DNA from: Bdellovibrionales bacterium GWA2_49_15
Lineage (GTDB): Bacteria; Bdellovibrionota; Bacteriovoracia; Bacteriovoracales; Bacteriovoracaceae
Length of the DNA: 64,000 nucleotides
Direction: 5' to 3'
Assembly: GCA_001769855.1 (NCBI GenBank)
Contig: MEPP01000001.1
Location: forward strand, 164,982-228,981
Part shown: positions 8,675 to 16,092 of the stretch, piece by piece
Position numbering within the stretch: position 1 is the first letter of the stretch
How the letters are laid out: every line of letters starts with the position of its first letter
Position numbers and translations under genes: made by a program
The notes under the pieces: generated by a model
What the model saw: only the letters and a program-made list of their open reading frames with translations
Database searches by the model: none
What the model was told of the DNA's origin: nothing

Positions 8675-9514
8675 ATGCAACTTTATACGCCGCTTATCTC
8701 TGCCAATGAGCAAAAAATTTTGGAAGAGGCCGTACGTTTAGGCAAGTCGATTCTCATCGAAGGTGAAAAGGGGACAGGCAAAACTAACCTGGCCCATCAC
8801 CTGGCTTCCCACAAAAAAAAGGCCAAGCCACTGCATCTGGTATGTCTGGATTGTGGGGGTCTCACGAGCGAGCAACTCGAGCACAGCTTTGGAATGACGG
8901 GACATCACCACATGGAAATTCTTGTTCTCCTCGATGGAGTTGAGCTCATTCCCCTGCATCTTCAGGCAAAGGTTTACCAGTTTATAAAGCATGATCGGGT
9001 AACGAGTCTTTCCACCTCTCAGATATCGCTGGCCAAGAAAGTCATCAAAGGCGAGTTCAGGGGAGATCTCTATTCACGGCTAAAGTGTCAGAGTATTTTC
9101 TTAAAGGCATTGCGAGAGCTACCGGAGCAGCTCCCGAATATTCTGAGCAAACTGGCGCTCATAAAGGCCGATCTGCATCTCGATAAAACCGCGTTACAAA
9201 GTCTCGAGCAGCATACCTGGCCGGGAAATGTGCGTGAAGCTGCCAATCTCTTCAGCGGGTTGCGAAATCATCCCCTGTACCCGCATATCAACGACTGGGA
9301 GGGATTATTCAGGCCTCCCAAACATCACGATGGCCCGCTGGACAATATCACCTGGCAAAAGCTGCAGAAGCAGGGACTGCGAAAATTTCTGAGAAACTTG
9401 GAACAGACTCTTGTCCGCGCGATTTATGAGCAAAATCAGCGGCACGTGAGAAAAACCCTGCAGGATCTGAAAATTTCAAGCGGGACTTTCTATCGGGCGC
9501 TGGCACCTTCCTAG
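8675..9514 (+). CDS. Sigma-54-activator-like AAA+ protein lacking GAFTGA loop
   Basis: 279 residues resembling the AAA+ core of NtrC-type activators plus a Fis-type helix-turn-helix (about 245-276). Walker A is GEKGTGKT (30-37). The sequence FRGDLYSRL (128-136) and WPGNVRE (182-188) match conserved family blocks. However, the stretch between Walker A and B is shortened so that the sigma-54-contacting GAFTGA loop is absent, and Walker B reads LLDGVE, with Gly in place of the catalytic Glu. No receiver or sensory domain is present. It probably binds DNA and nucleotide but cannot remodel sigma-54 holoenzyme, so it may act as a repressor or sigma70-type regulator. GGGAGGTT lies upstream of the ATG. 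Confidence 0.8.
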   Translation: MQLYTPLISANEQKILEEAVRLGKSILIEGEKGTGKTNLAHHLASHKKKAKPLHLVCLDCGGLTSEQLEHSFGMTGHHHMEILVLLDGVELIPLHLQAKVYQFIKHDRVTSLSTSQISLAKKVIKGEFRGDLYSRLKCQSIFLKALRELPEQLPNILSKLALIKADLHLDKTALQSLEQHTWPGNVREAANLFSGLRNHPLYPHINDWEGLFRPPKHHDGPLDNITWQKLQKQGLRKFLRNLEQTLVRAIYEQNQRHVRKTLQDLKISSGTFYRALAPS

Positions 9515-9519
9515 AAATT

Positions 9520-10305
9520 CTATTTTTTTTCCCGCCCATGGGTCAGGGATTCCAGCAGCCCAAGGAAGACGAGATGAACGGGCCCCTTTTTAGTAGGGTC
9601 TTGAATAAATTTTTCAATCTTGTCTGTGACTCTGACCAGGTCTGCGACAATTTCTTTTGCCGCCTCGCCGGTCAGGGACTCATTGATAATCATACAAAAG
9701 TTTGGAGCACCGGATTCGGTGGCCTTATTCCACAAATCCGGTCGAATGGAGCTGGCCGCCAAAATCGCCAGACGCCTCGTCAGTTGATGTGATTTGAAAT
9801 AGAACTGCTTCGAGGTGGCATGATAACGACCGCTATCCTCATAGACCCATTTTTTTGTCAAAAAACGCCCCAGATGATCCAGGTATCCCTGACCCAGGTC
9901 AAACAGTTCTTTGGCTGAAACTCCGGCATGATGCGAGGCCAGAAGAAAAGTGCGCAAGGCCACATCATCATGCTCAAGCAGGTAACGCTCAATCTTCAGG
10001 GAAAACTGTTCGTCAGTCTTGAACAAAGGTGTTTTTTCAAAGTCGGTCAAAAATTTTTTCAAAAATGTTTTTTCTTGCGGTGTTAAAAACGGCCGGTTCA
10101 GGTCTCCTAATAAAAAACGGGCGATGTTCAGGAGGGGGGCAGGGCCGAGGAGACTTTTTTCATTCAGTAAATTGGAGATCGTGCTCTTGGAAACTCCGCT
10201 ACCTCGAGAGGCCCATTCCTGGTTGCGCTTTTTTTTTGCCTGGAGAACGGTGCGCAGACACGCGCCGATGACTTTTTGGGCGGATTCAAGTGACATCGTT
10301 TCCAT
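9520..10305 (-). CDS. TIGR02147-like regulatory protein
   Basis: 261 residues with the general pattern of the TIGR02147/DUF4423 family: an N-terminal helix-turn-helix-like part (GSGVSKSTISNLLNEKS, about 36-52), a central helical region and a C-terminal part with conserved spacing of helices. These proteins are abundant in Bdellovibrio- and Fibrobacter-type genomes and are thought to be transcription regulators; their ligands are unknown. The ATG at 10305 has AGGAGACCTC immediately upstream. It follows the Rsm22-like gene by 12 bases on the same strand, so the two are probably cotranscribed. Confidence 0.7.
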   Translation of the reverse strand: METMSLESAQKVIGACLRTVLQAKKKRNQEWASRGSGVSKSTISNLLNEKSLLGPAPLLNIARFLLGDLNRPFLTPQEKTFLKKFLTDFEKTPLFKTDEQFSLKIERYLLEHDDVALRTFLLASHHAGVSAKELFDLGQGYLDHLGRFLTKKWVYEDSGRYHATSKQFYFKSHQLTRRLAILAASSIRPDLWNKATESGAPNFCMIINESLTGEAAKEIVADLVRVTDKIEKFIQDPTKKGPVHLVFLGLLESLTHGREKK

Positions 10306-10317
10306 GAGGTCTCCTGG

Positions 10318-11370
10318 TTATCTCAGGCCTTTCGCCCGAATTTTTTGCGCTGTCAGCGCTTCCTTCATCTCAAAGTTGAGAATATCACCAGATCGAAGCT
10401 TGTCTAATTTTTTTCTCATCGGGGAATCAGTATCACGTATCAGAAATTCGATTTCTATATTTTCCAGACACTCCTCCCCCATCCGACATACCAGAAAACG
10501 ATAGCTGGCCTTGGTGGGTGGGAATGATCGCACGATCCGCGCTGATGCGGATTTTTCCAGATCACCGGCCCGATGATAAACATGCGCCAGCAAAGGTCGA
10601 GTACGGCGATCAAGATGCAGCTTTTGGGAGAGTCGTTCAATGCTCGGGTCATGGGTGGTGAGCATAATCTGATGACACCAGTCGTGCCCTTGCGACTGAT
10701 CCATCGGGCAAGACAGCTTACTCTCCGGGCATGGGAACACATTCTTGTGGCCCAGCTGGGTAAGCTCGCGTCTGATCACAAGCATCTCCTTGAACACCGC
10801 CGGCGTACCAGGCTCTAAAAAAATTACGAAATCGGGTGCCAGATGTTGAATGATCTGCAAGGTCTTTTGGCATCCCATTTCATTCATGCTGTTGCCAAAA
10901 CAGAGGGTCATTTTCTTTTCGGTCCCGACCAACTGTGTTCGCTTGGAAGTTAAAATATTTTGCGGGTTTTCCCAGCAAACTTCTATTTCGCCCGCCCCAA
11001 AATTGCTCCAAACTTTTTGCGCCTGCTTTAACATCAAGGGTGATTGATCAATTGCAAATAATTTGGCGCCCTTTTCCAATGAAAAATAGCGCGCCCAGGC
11101 AACCAGGTAGGTCCCGGGACCGGTGCCCCAATCCATGAAGATCGAGGTCTTGAGCTCGTGGCGTAACGATGATGGAAGTCGATCAAGCAGATAGCTCAAG
11201 GCGGGAATGTTGGTGGGGAAGTAAAAATAAGTGTAGGCGGAAACTTGCTCGGCCGAAAGCCCATAAGAATCTAAATCATGGCGATCAGTTGTAAACCCGG
11301 AAGAAAGTTTGCCCACCAGCGAAAGTAGGCGGGCCTCACTCAAGGTTGGTTCCAAGAGTGAGGCCCGCAC
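10318..11370 (-). CDS. Rsm22/METTL17-family methyltransferase-like protein
   Basis: 350 residues if GTG at 11370 is used. The SAM-binding loop is DWGTGPGT (80-87), followed by IDQS at 108-111 and LEPGTP at 185-190, both typical of Rsm22. Three Cys in CPESKLSCP (C214, C221) and DWCHQ (C232), with C159 or C167 as possible fourth ligand, match the region that binds an iron-sulfur cluster in mitochondrial METTL17. The family associates with the small ribosomal subunit during assembly; true methylation is unproven. The first 14 codons coincide with a strong hairpin, and GTG at 11316 is an alternative start that would leave the hairpin outside the gene. Confidence 0.85.
   Translation of the reverse strand: MRASLLEPTLSEARLLSLVGKLSSGFTTDRHDLDSYGLSAEQVSAYTYFYFPTNIPALSYLLDRLPSSLRHELKTSIFMDWGTGPGTYLVAWARYFSLEKGAKLFAIDQSPLMLKQAQKVWSNFGAGEIEVCWENPQNILTSKRTQLVGTEKKMTLCFGNSMNEMGCQKTLQIIQHLAPDFVIFLEPGTPAVFKEMLVIRRELTQLGHKNVFPCPESKLSCPMDQSQGHDWCHQIMLTTHDPSIERLSQKLHLDRRTRPLLAHVYHRAGDLEKSASARIVRSFPPTKASYRFLVCRMGEECLENIEIEFLIRDTDSPMRKKLDKLRSGDILNFEMKEALTAQKIRAKGLR
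11329..11368 (-). terminator. Strong hairpin between gltA and the Rsm22-like gene
   Basis: Perfect 13-bp arms (GCGGGCCTCACTC at 11329-11341 and its complement at 11356-11368) enclose a 14-base loop. It lies 32 bases after the gltA stop in the direction of transcription. The T tract after it is poor (CTACTTTC). It may terminate or stabilise the gltA transcript, or control the start of the Rsm22-like gene, which it covers. Confidence 0.5.
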
Positions 11371-11399
11371 ATTTTCTTCGTTAATTAACCGATTTATAT

Positions 11400-12686
11400 C
11401 TATCTCTTTTCCATTGGGACAAAGGGACGTTGATTAGCACCGGTGTAAATCTGACGTGGACGCACAATTTTTGTCATTGGATCTTCAGTCATTTCTTTCC
11501 ACTGGGCCAGCCAGCCAGGAATGCGGCCTAAGGCAAACATGGCGGTGAACATCTCTGTCGGAATACCAAGAGCACGATAGATGATACCTGAGTAGAAATC
11601 CACGTTCGGATAAAGTGAACGCTCCTTGAAATAAGGATCTTTTAAGGCCGCGGCCTCCATCCCTTTGGCGATATCCAACAATGGATCTTTGACACCAAGA
11701 CGGTTAAGAACTGTGTCGCACGCCACTTTGATAATTTTGGCGCGAGGATCGAAGTTCTTGTAAACGCGATGGCCGAATCCCATCAAGCGGAAACCGGAGT
11801 TTTTATCTTTGGCCTTGGCAATGGCCTTGCTGACATCTCCACCATCTTGGCGGACTTCTTCCAACATTTCGAGCACGGCCTGATTGGCCCCCCCATGTAA
11901 TTGTCCCCAGAGGGCATCGATACCGGCAGACACCGCCGCGAACACGTTGGCCTTACTTGAACCAACCACGCGCACTGTGGAGGTCGAGCAGTTTTGCTCA
12001 TGATCGGCGTGAAGGATAAGAAGAATATCAAGAGCGCGGGAAATCTCAGGATCGATGTTAAAGCCCGGCTTGTGGAACATCATATTGATAAAATCGCCGG
12101 CATAAGTCTGATCTTGTCGTGTGGGAACGCGCTCGGTAATCCCTTTTGTTCGGCGATAGAAGTAAGAGATGATCAATTTGAATTGGGCAAAAATTTGCGC
12201 CATGACCTCGTCCTTATCCTCAGAATTCAAGTCACTCTTGAGATACTTAGGATAAAAGGCCGAAAGACCGGCGAGGACCGAACTTGCCACCGCCATGGGA
12301 TGAGCATCCAGGGGATACTGATCCAGAATTTTGTAAACACCTTCGGGCAGGCTGGAATATTTGTGAACGCGATCGCAAAATTGTTTAAACTGGGCCTTGT
12401 TGGGCAATTCGCCATAGATCAAGAGGTATGCCACTTCACGAAAGATGGCCTTTTCCGCCAACTCGTCGATGGAATATCCACGATAGCGAAGAATGCCTTT
12501 CTCCCCATCCAGGAAAGTAACCGCCGACTTACATGAGCCAGAATTCATCAGTCCATTATCAAGAGTAATACAACCTGTATCCGCGCGAAGTTTTGAGATA
12601 TCGATGGCCTTCTCACCTTCCGTACCTTGAATAACAGGATACTCAACGGTTTTGCCGGCAACGATAATCTTTGCTGTCTCAGTCAT
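11400..12686 (-). CDS. gltA: Citrate synthase (type II)
   Basis: 428 residues, the usual length for the hexameric bacterial enzyme that condenses oxaloacetate with acetyl-CoA to start the TCA cycle. Recognisable blocks are FLDGEKGILRYRGYSIDELA (about 59-78), ILHADHEQNCSTSTVR with an active-site His, WGQLHGGANQAVLEML, and GHRVYKNFDPRA with the second His and an Arg. The start ATG at 12686 has AGGAGGATTTC just upstream. The gene follows pyrE after a gap of about 100 bases containing an inverted repeat, and is followed by a strong hairpin. Confidence 0.98.
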   Translation of the reverse strand: MTETAKIIVAGKTVEYPVIQGTEGEKAIDISKLRADTGCITLDNGLMNSGSCKSAVTFLDGEKGILRYRGYSIDELAEKAIFREVAYLLIYGELPNKAQFKQFCDRVHKYSSLPEGVYKILDQYPLDAHPMAVASSVLAGLSAFYPKYLKSDLNSEDKDEVMAQIFAQFKLIISYFYRRTKGITERVPTRQDQTYAGDFINMMFHKPGFNIDPEISRALDILLILHADHEQNCSTSTVRVVGSSKANVFAAVSAGIDALWGQLHGGANQAVLEMLEEVRQDGGDVSKAIAKAKDKNSGFRLMGFGHRVYKNFDPRAKIIKVACDTVLNRLGVKDPLLDIAKGMEAAALKDPYFKERSLYPNVDFYSGIIYRALGIPTEMFTAMFALGRIPGWLAQWKEMTEDPMTKIVRPRQIYTGANQRPFVPMEKR

Positions 12687-12724
12687 GAAATCCTCCTAAA
12701 ATATTTGCCACGATTGATAAATGT

Positions 12725-12749
12725 AATGTTGGAGTATTCTAACAACATT
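12725..12749. promoter_or_regulatory. Inverted repeat upstream of gltA
   Basis: AATGTTG (12725-12731) and CAACATT (12743-12749) form a perfect 7-bp inverted repeat with an 11-base spacer, 39 bases upstream of the gltA start. A -10-like TAGAAT lies in the spacer on the gltA strand. An operator over a gltA promoter is plausible but not proven. Confidence 0.35.
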
Positions 12750-12789
12750 TCAGCTAAAGAAAAGCTGAGTCCAGCAAAGCTAAAAAAAA

Positions 12790-13458
12790 TCAGGTAGGCC
12801 TCTGTGAATTATCTGAAGACCATTGTGTGGGATTATTATGCCAAGCCATGAGGATATCCTTAGCTTTTTGATCAAACATCTGTTGTCTTTCTGCAGCAAG
12901 CACCAGATCTTCGAAAGTTGCCAGGGACTTCAAAACCAGGCCCTGATTGCTTAAAATTTTAATGGCCTGGGGCATCTTGTAGTCGACGATCGCCAGGGCC
13001 CCCACCGGTACAGTTTCCACTTGCCGGGCAGCGAGGCAAGCCTTCTCTAAGGAACTGGCCTGATTGACCAGATCTTCAATCAGCAGAAGGCGCATGCCTG
13101 GTTTTATATCGCCCTCAAGTTGATTTTTCGCCCCATGTTCCTTGGCACTGGACCTAATATAGATCATTGGGCATTTCAGGCGATCGGCCAGCAGGGTGGC
13201 ATGGGGAATTCCGGCCGTGGCCAGACCGGCAACCGCATCGAACTCCAGGCCCTCTGACTGCCACTCTTTGACCATATCGGTGAAAAGCTGGGCCACTAGC
13301 TCTCGGGCGGCCACATGGCTTAATATTTTTCGATTATCACAATAAATGGGGCCCTTAAGGCCCGACGCGTAAAGAAATGGCTCATGGGGAGAAAATTTCA
13401 CGCACCCAAGAGCAATCAAGGTATCGGCCATGGCCATCGTTGATCGGGAGTCACTCAT
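12790..13458 (-). CDS. pyrE: Orotate phosphoribosyltransferase
   Basis: 222 residues. The enzyme joins orotate to PRPP in pyrimidine synthesis. FLYASGLKGPIYCDNRKIL near 29-47, GLATAGIPHATLLA near 81-94 and the mobile loop RSSAKEHGAKNQLEG (about 105-119) match PyrE. The PRPP-binding motif, normally of the form EDLxxTGGS, reads IEDLVNQASS, so the two Gly are missing. ATG at 13458 is preferred because AGGTGA is correctly spaced upstream. It is followed by gltA on the same strand. It could be a divergent PyrE or a related phosphoribosyltransferase. Confidence 0.88.
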   Translation of the reverse strand: MSDSRSTMAMADTLIALGCVKFSPHEPFLYASGLKGPIYCDNRKILSHVAARELVAQLFTDMVKEWQSEGLEFDAVAGLATAGIPHATLLADRLKCPMIYIRSSAKEHGAKNQLEGDIKPGMRLLLIEDLVNQASSLEKACLAARQVETVPVGALAIVDYKMPQAIKILSNQGLVLKSLATFEDLVLAAERQQMFDQKAKDILMAWHNNPTQWSSDNSQRPT

Positions 13459-13544
13459 AAAAATCACCTATCTGTTTATTAGATTGCCTCTATGACTTTA
13501 ATCTAGTGTCAGAGGGAGTAAGAACGTATTATAACCGCCTTACT

Positions 13545-13913
13545 ATGAAGACGCATCTAGCATTTATCTTACTCATCGCCATCACTGCCCTCTTTTGGGT
13601 GGGCCCCGTGAGCGCACAAGCTAACGAAGAGACTGTCACTCTAGAAGGTGAAGTGACTCAGGTCTTCTTCCCTCAGGAATTTCCGCTAGAAGGTTTGCAC
13701 ATCTGCTTAAGCTATTTAAAAACCTTAAATGGTACAGTTGCCTTGGTAGAGGACTCGAGCTCTTGCCATTACGCTCGTCGTTTTCGCAATCAAATAGGAA
13801 CTTGGGCCCGTGCCACTGAACCGGCCGAATCCTATATTCAAGATGAAACTTTAAAAAATGTCCTCGAGAGAGTAGCGCCGAAGGCAACATTCTTCATTTT
13901 AGAAATCGAGTAG
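13545..13913 (+). CDS. Small exported hypothetical protein
   Basis: 122 residues with a clear signal peptide (MKTHLAFILLIAITALFWVG to SAQA, cleavage after about 24). The mature part has a beta-strand-rich pattern (ETVTLEGEVTQVFF) and two Cys, suggesting a small soluble periplasmic domain of the nucleic-acid-binding (OB)-like or similar type, though no family was recognised. Its TAG stop is directly followed by the ATG of sfsA, so the two are an operon. ATG at 13545 is chosen to begin with the signal peptide. Confidence 0.6.
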   Translation: MKTHLAFILLIAITALFWVGPVSAQANEETVTLEGEVTQVFFPQEFPLEGLHICLSYLKTLNGTVALVEDSSSCHYARRFRNQIGTWARATEPAESYIQDETLKNVLERVAPKATFFILEIE

Positions 13914-14627
13914 ATGCAATTTCCAACACTGATACGGGGAAAAATTCTCAAACGTTATAAACGTTTTTTTACCGATTTAGAATTGGATGGCGGCGAAGTT
14001 ATCACGGCCCACACGCCGAACACCGGGAGCATGCGCACCTGTCTTGCCCCAGGCATGGTAGGACTGGTTTCGGAAAGGCGAGGCCCGACCAGAAAGCTTC
14101 CCTACACCTTGGAAATGACCTTTAACGGTGAAAGTTACATTGGAGTGAACACCTCCCTCACCAATCAGATTGCCTACGAGGCCCTCACCGAGGGAAACAT
14201 TGGGGAGCTGAAGCAATATCAGAAAATTCAGCGCGAATTTAAAATTGGAAACTCTCGAATCGATTTTTACCTTGAGCAGGAGGGAGCTCCTCCATGCTTG
14301 ACCGAGGTTAAGAACGTCAGCTTGCGTGAGGAAGACGGGATTGCTTACTTTCCCGACTCCGTCAGCGTGCGAGGGCAAAAGCATCTGCATGAGCTTCTGG
14401 CCTTTGCGGAGAAGGGCAATGATGCAGCTATGTTATTTATTATTACGAGAGAAGATGTGAAGGCCTTTTCGCCGGCCTCGCATATTGATCCAGTTTATAG
14501 TGATCTGCTCAAGCGGGTGTTTGACAGGGGAATCGCTATTCTGCCCTACTCGTGCAAACTTGGTCCGGAAGGAATTGTGGTGGAAAAGAAATTACCTTTA
14601 TTATTTAATCGGCTTACTGCTCGATAA
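13914..14627 (+). CDS. sfsA: SfsA-family DNA-binding/nuclease-like protein
   Basis: 237 residues, full length for SfsA. Diagnostic blocks are AHTPNTGSMRTCL (about 32-44), GVNTSLTNQIAYEAL, EGAPPCLTEVKNVSLRE with the conserved Glu and Lys, FPDSVSVRGQKHL and FIITREDVKAFSPASHIDP. SfsA was first named as a sugar fermentation stimulation protein; the fold has an OB part and a nuclease-like part, and its true role is unclear. It starts immediately after the stop of the preceding small exported protein. The 3' end overlaps the convergent gene by 14 bases. Confidence 0.95.
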   Translation: MQFPTLIRGKILKRYKRFFTDLELDGGEVITAHTPNTGSMRTCLAPGMVGLVSERRGPTRKLPYTLEMTFNGESYIGVNTSLTNQIAYEALTEGNIGELKQYQKIQREFKIGNSRIDFYLEQEGAPPCLTEVKNVSLREEDGIAYFPDSVSVRGQKHLHELLAFAEKGNDAAMLFIITREDVKAFSPASHIDPVYSDLLKRVFDRGIAILPYSCKLGPEGIVVEKKLPLLFNRLTAR

Positions 14628-14853
14628 CTTCGTATTCAACCTGATCCGAATCTTGCTCATTGATGGATGAGGTGGTGCGAGTGCTTTCGACTAAAAATTT
14701 ATTTTCCTCTTCCCACTTGGTGGTGGATTTCTCTTGATCTAGGGATTCTTCAATCGTCATCTCGTTCGCAGGACCTTCGTGATCCTCGGCAAATGCGGTG
14801 AAATTTGCGAGTGATAATGAGAGCAGTAATAAGATGGCCGATAGTGTTTTCAT
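14614..14853 (-). CDS. Small exported acidic hypothetical protein
   Basis: 79 residues. A signal peptide (about 1-22, ending AFA) precedes an acidic, low-complexity mature peptide of about 57 residues rich in Glu, Ser and Thr and without Cys. The sequence AGGGAGATATTATTTT precedes the ATG at a rather long distance. It converges with sfsA. No family was recognised; the mature part may be disordered. The signal peptide and the ribosome site support it being real. Confidence 0.55.
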   Translation of the reverse strand: MKTLSAILLLLSLSLANFTAFAEDHEGPANEMTIEESLDQEKSTTKWEEENKFLVESTRTTSSINEQDSDQVEYEVIEQ

Positions 14854-15113
14854 AAAATAATATCTCCCTACTTTTCCTGAGGCGTACTATAGCACAGGTC
14901 TATAGCATTCTTGCTCCCGCTGAGGCGAACACACTTCTCTACAGAAAAAAAGGGAAAGCGGACCGCCGTTTCTCCAATGATTGTGCTGATTTACTGGTGG
15001 TGCACAAAGTTTGTTCACCTTTGTAAGGTTTACATGGCATTTGGGAGTGTTCAACATGAGAGAGTTTGAGTGGGGATTCTATCGTATTCTGGAGAATTTC
15101 ACGGCACTGAAAG

Positions 15114-15974
15114 CTAGGCAACGTTCTTGCGTTTCTTTTGTAATTCGTCGAGTTTCTTTCGCAAATCTTCTTCCTCGCGCTCGAGGTCCCGTTCCATCAT
15201 TTGTTTTTTGCGTTCAGCTTCCATCTTGTCTCTGCGCTCCAGTGCTTCCTTCATCTGCGCCAGATCTTTTTCCGTCTTCGTCACCTTATCCTCAAGATCT
15301 TGCAAAATAACACTATTCTCTTGAATGACCTTCTCTAAATTCTGTGACTCAATCTCGGCGACCTGGACCTTACACATCATGAATTGCTGCTTCAATTCCT
15401 CGCGTTTAGCGATAATCGCGGCCATAAGCTGTTTCTTGCTAGCAGCATCACGCAATTTCATCTTGGATATTTCCAGCAACTGTTTGCAATCATCCCGCTC
15501 ACGACGCAAATTTTTATACTGCTCTTCCTTATTTTGTGAGCCACGTTTCAACCCTAAAGTTGTTCGTACAATAACCTGCTGGCCCAAGATTCGCCGGGCC
15601 TCGTCGGCCTCTAAATCGGGATCAGCGTTCACAAGATATTTACATTCAAGAAATTCCACCACATCTTTGATCTGCAGACCCACCACCTGACCTGTGGCGA
15701 TGGCCTCACCATTGACGGTGACCGGGAATTGATCTGAGCAAGCGGCGACTGAAAATACTGAATCTTTTACCCCAAAGGTGGCAACCGGAATCTTCTCGCC
15801 AGAGGCGTCGGTACTTTTAAAATTAAGAATATCGATGAGAGGCACATTTTCGGAAGCGGCAAAATCATAGATCAGCCACTGGGCCTTCAGCCTCATCTCC
15901 CGCTTGCGTTTGAGTTCGACGGATTCGTCCTCAAATTCAATGACGCGTACGCGCCCCATGTAATTATCGGCCAT
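15114..15974 (-). CDS. Hypothetical protein with FHA-like N-terminal half and long coiled coil
   Basis: 286 residues. Residues 20-125 are beta-rich with spacing reminiscent of an FHA or similar sandwich (FPVTVNGEAIATGQVVGLQI ends in a typical strand-turn-strand). From about 150 to the end the protein is almost entirely Lys/Glu/Arg-rich coiled coil, ending in a highly charged stretch. There is no signal peptide. ATG at 15974 is chosen for the GAGGAGAGGAGC ribosome site. The FHA relation is only a fold-level impression. It may act as a cytoplasmic scaffold. It is followed upstream by the pseudouridine synthase fusion, transcribed the same way with a 118-base gap. Confidence 0.6.
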   Translation of the reverse strand: MADNYMGRVRVIEFEDESVELKRKREMRLKAQWLIYDFAASENVPLIDILNFKSTDASGEKIPVATFGVKDSVFSVAACSDQFPVTVNGEAIATGQVVGLQIKDVVEFLECKYLVNADPDLEADEARRILGQQVIVRTTLGLKRGSQNKEEQYKNLRRERDDCKQLLEISKMKLRDAASKKQLMAAIIAKREELKQQFMMCKVQVAEIESQNLEKVIQENSVILQDLEDKVTKTEKDLAQMKEALERRDKMEAERKKQMMERDLEREEEDLRKKLDELQKKRKNVA

Positions 15975-16092
15975 GCTCCTCTCCTCGCCGGCGAAATTTT
16001 GTCCGACAATATTTCTCCACACTTGCTTCTCGGAAATTTCTGCTCGAAACTTTAGCTGAACGAAAATAACCAAGCCTTTGATAAGAGAAGCT

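Noticed and set aside
11994..12536. A 180-codon frame antisense to gltA
   Set aside because: gltA is clearly coding, with conserved motifs and a strong ribosome site. The opposite frame is a codon-bias artefact.
14939..15310. Small open frames in and beside the gap at 14854-15113
   Set aside because: They lack ribosome sites, signal peptides or homology. The gap is AT-rich without a clear RNA gene.
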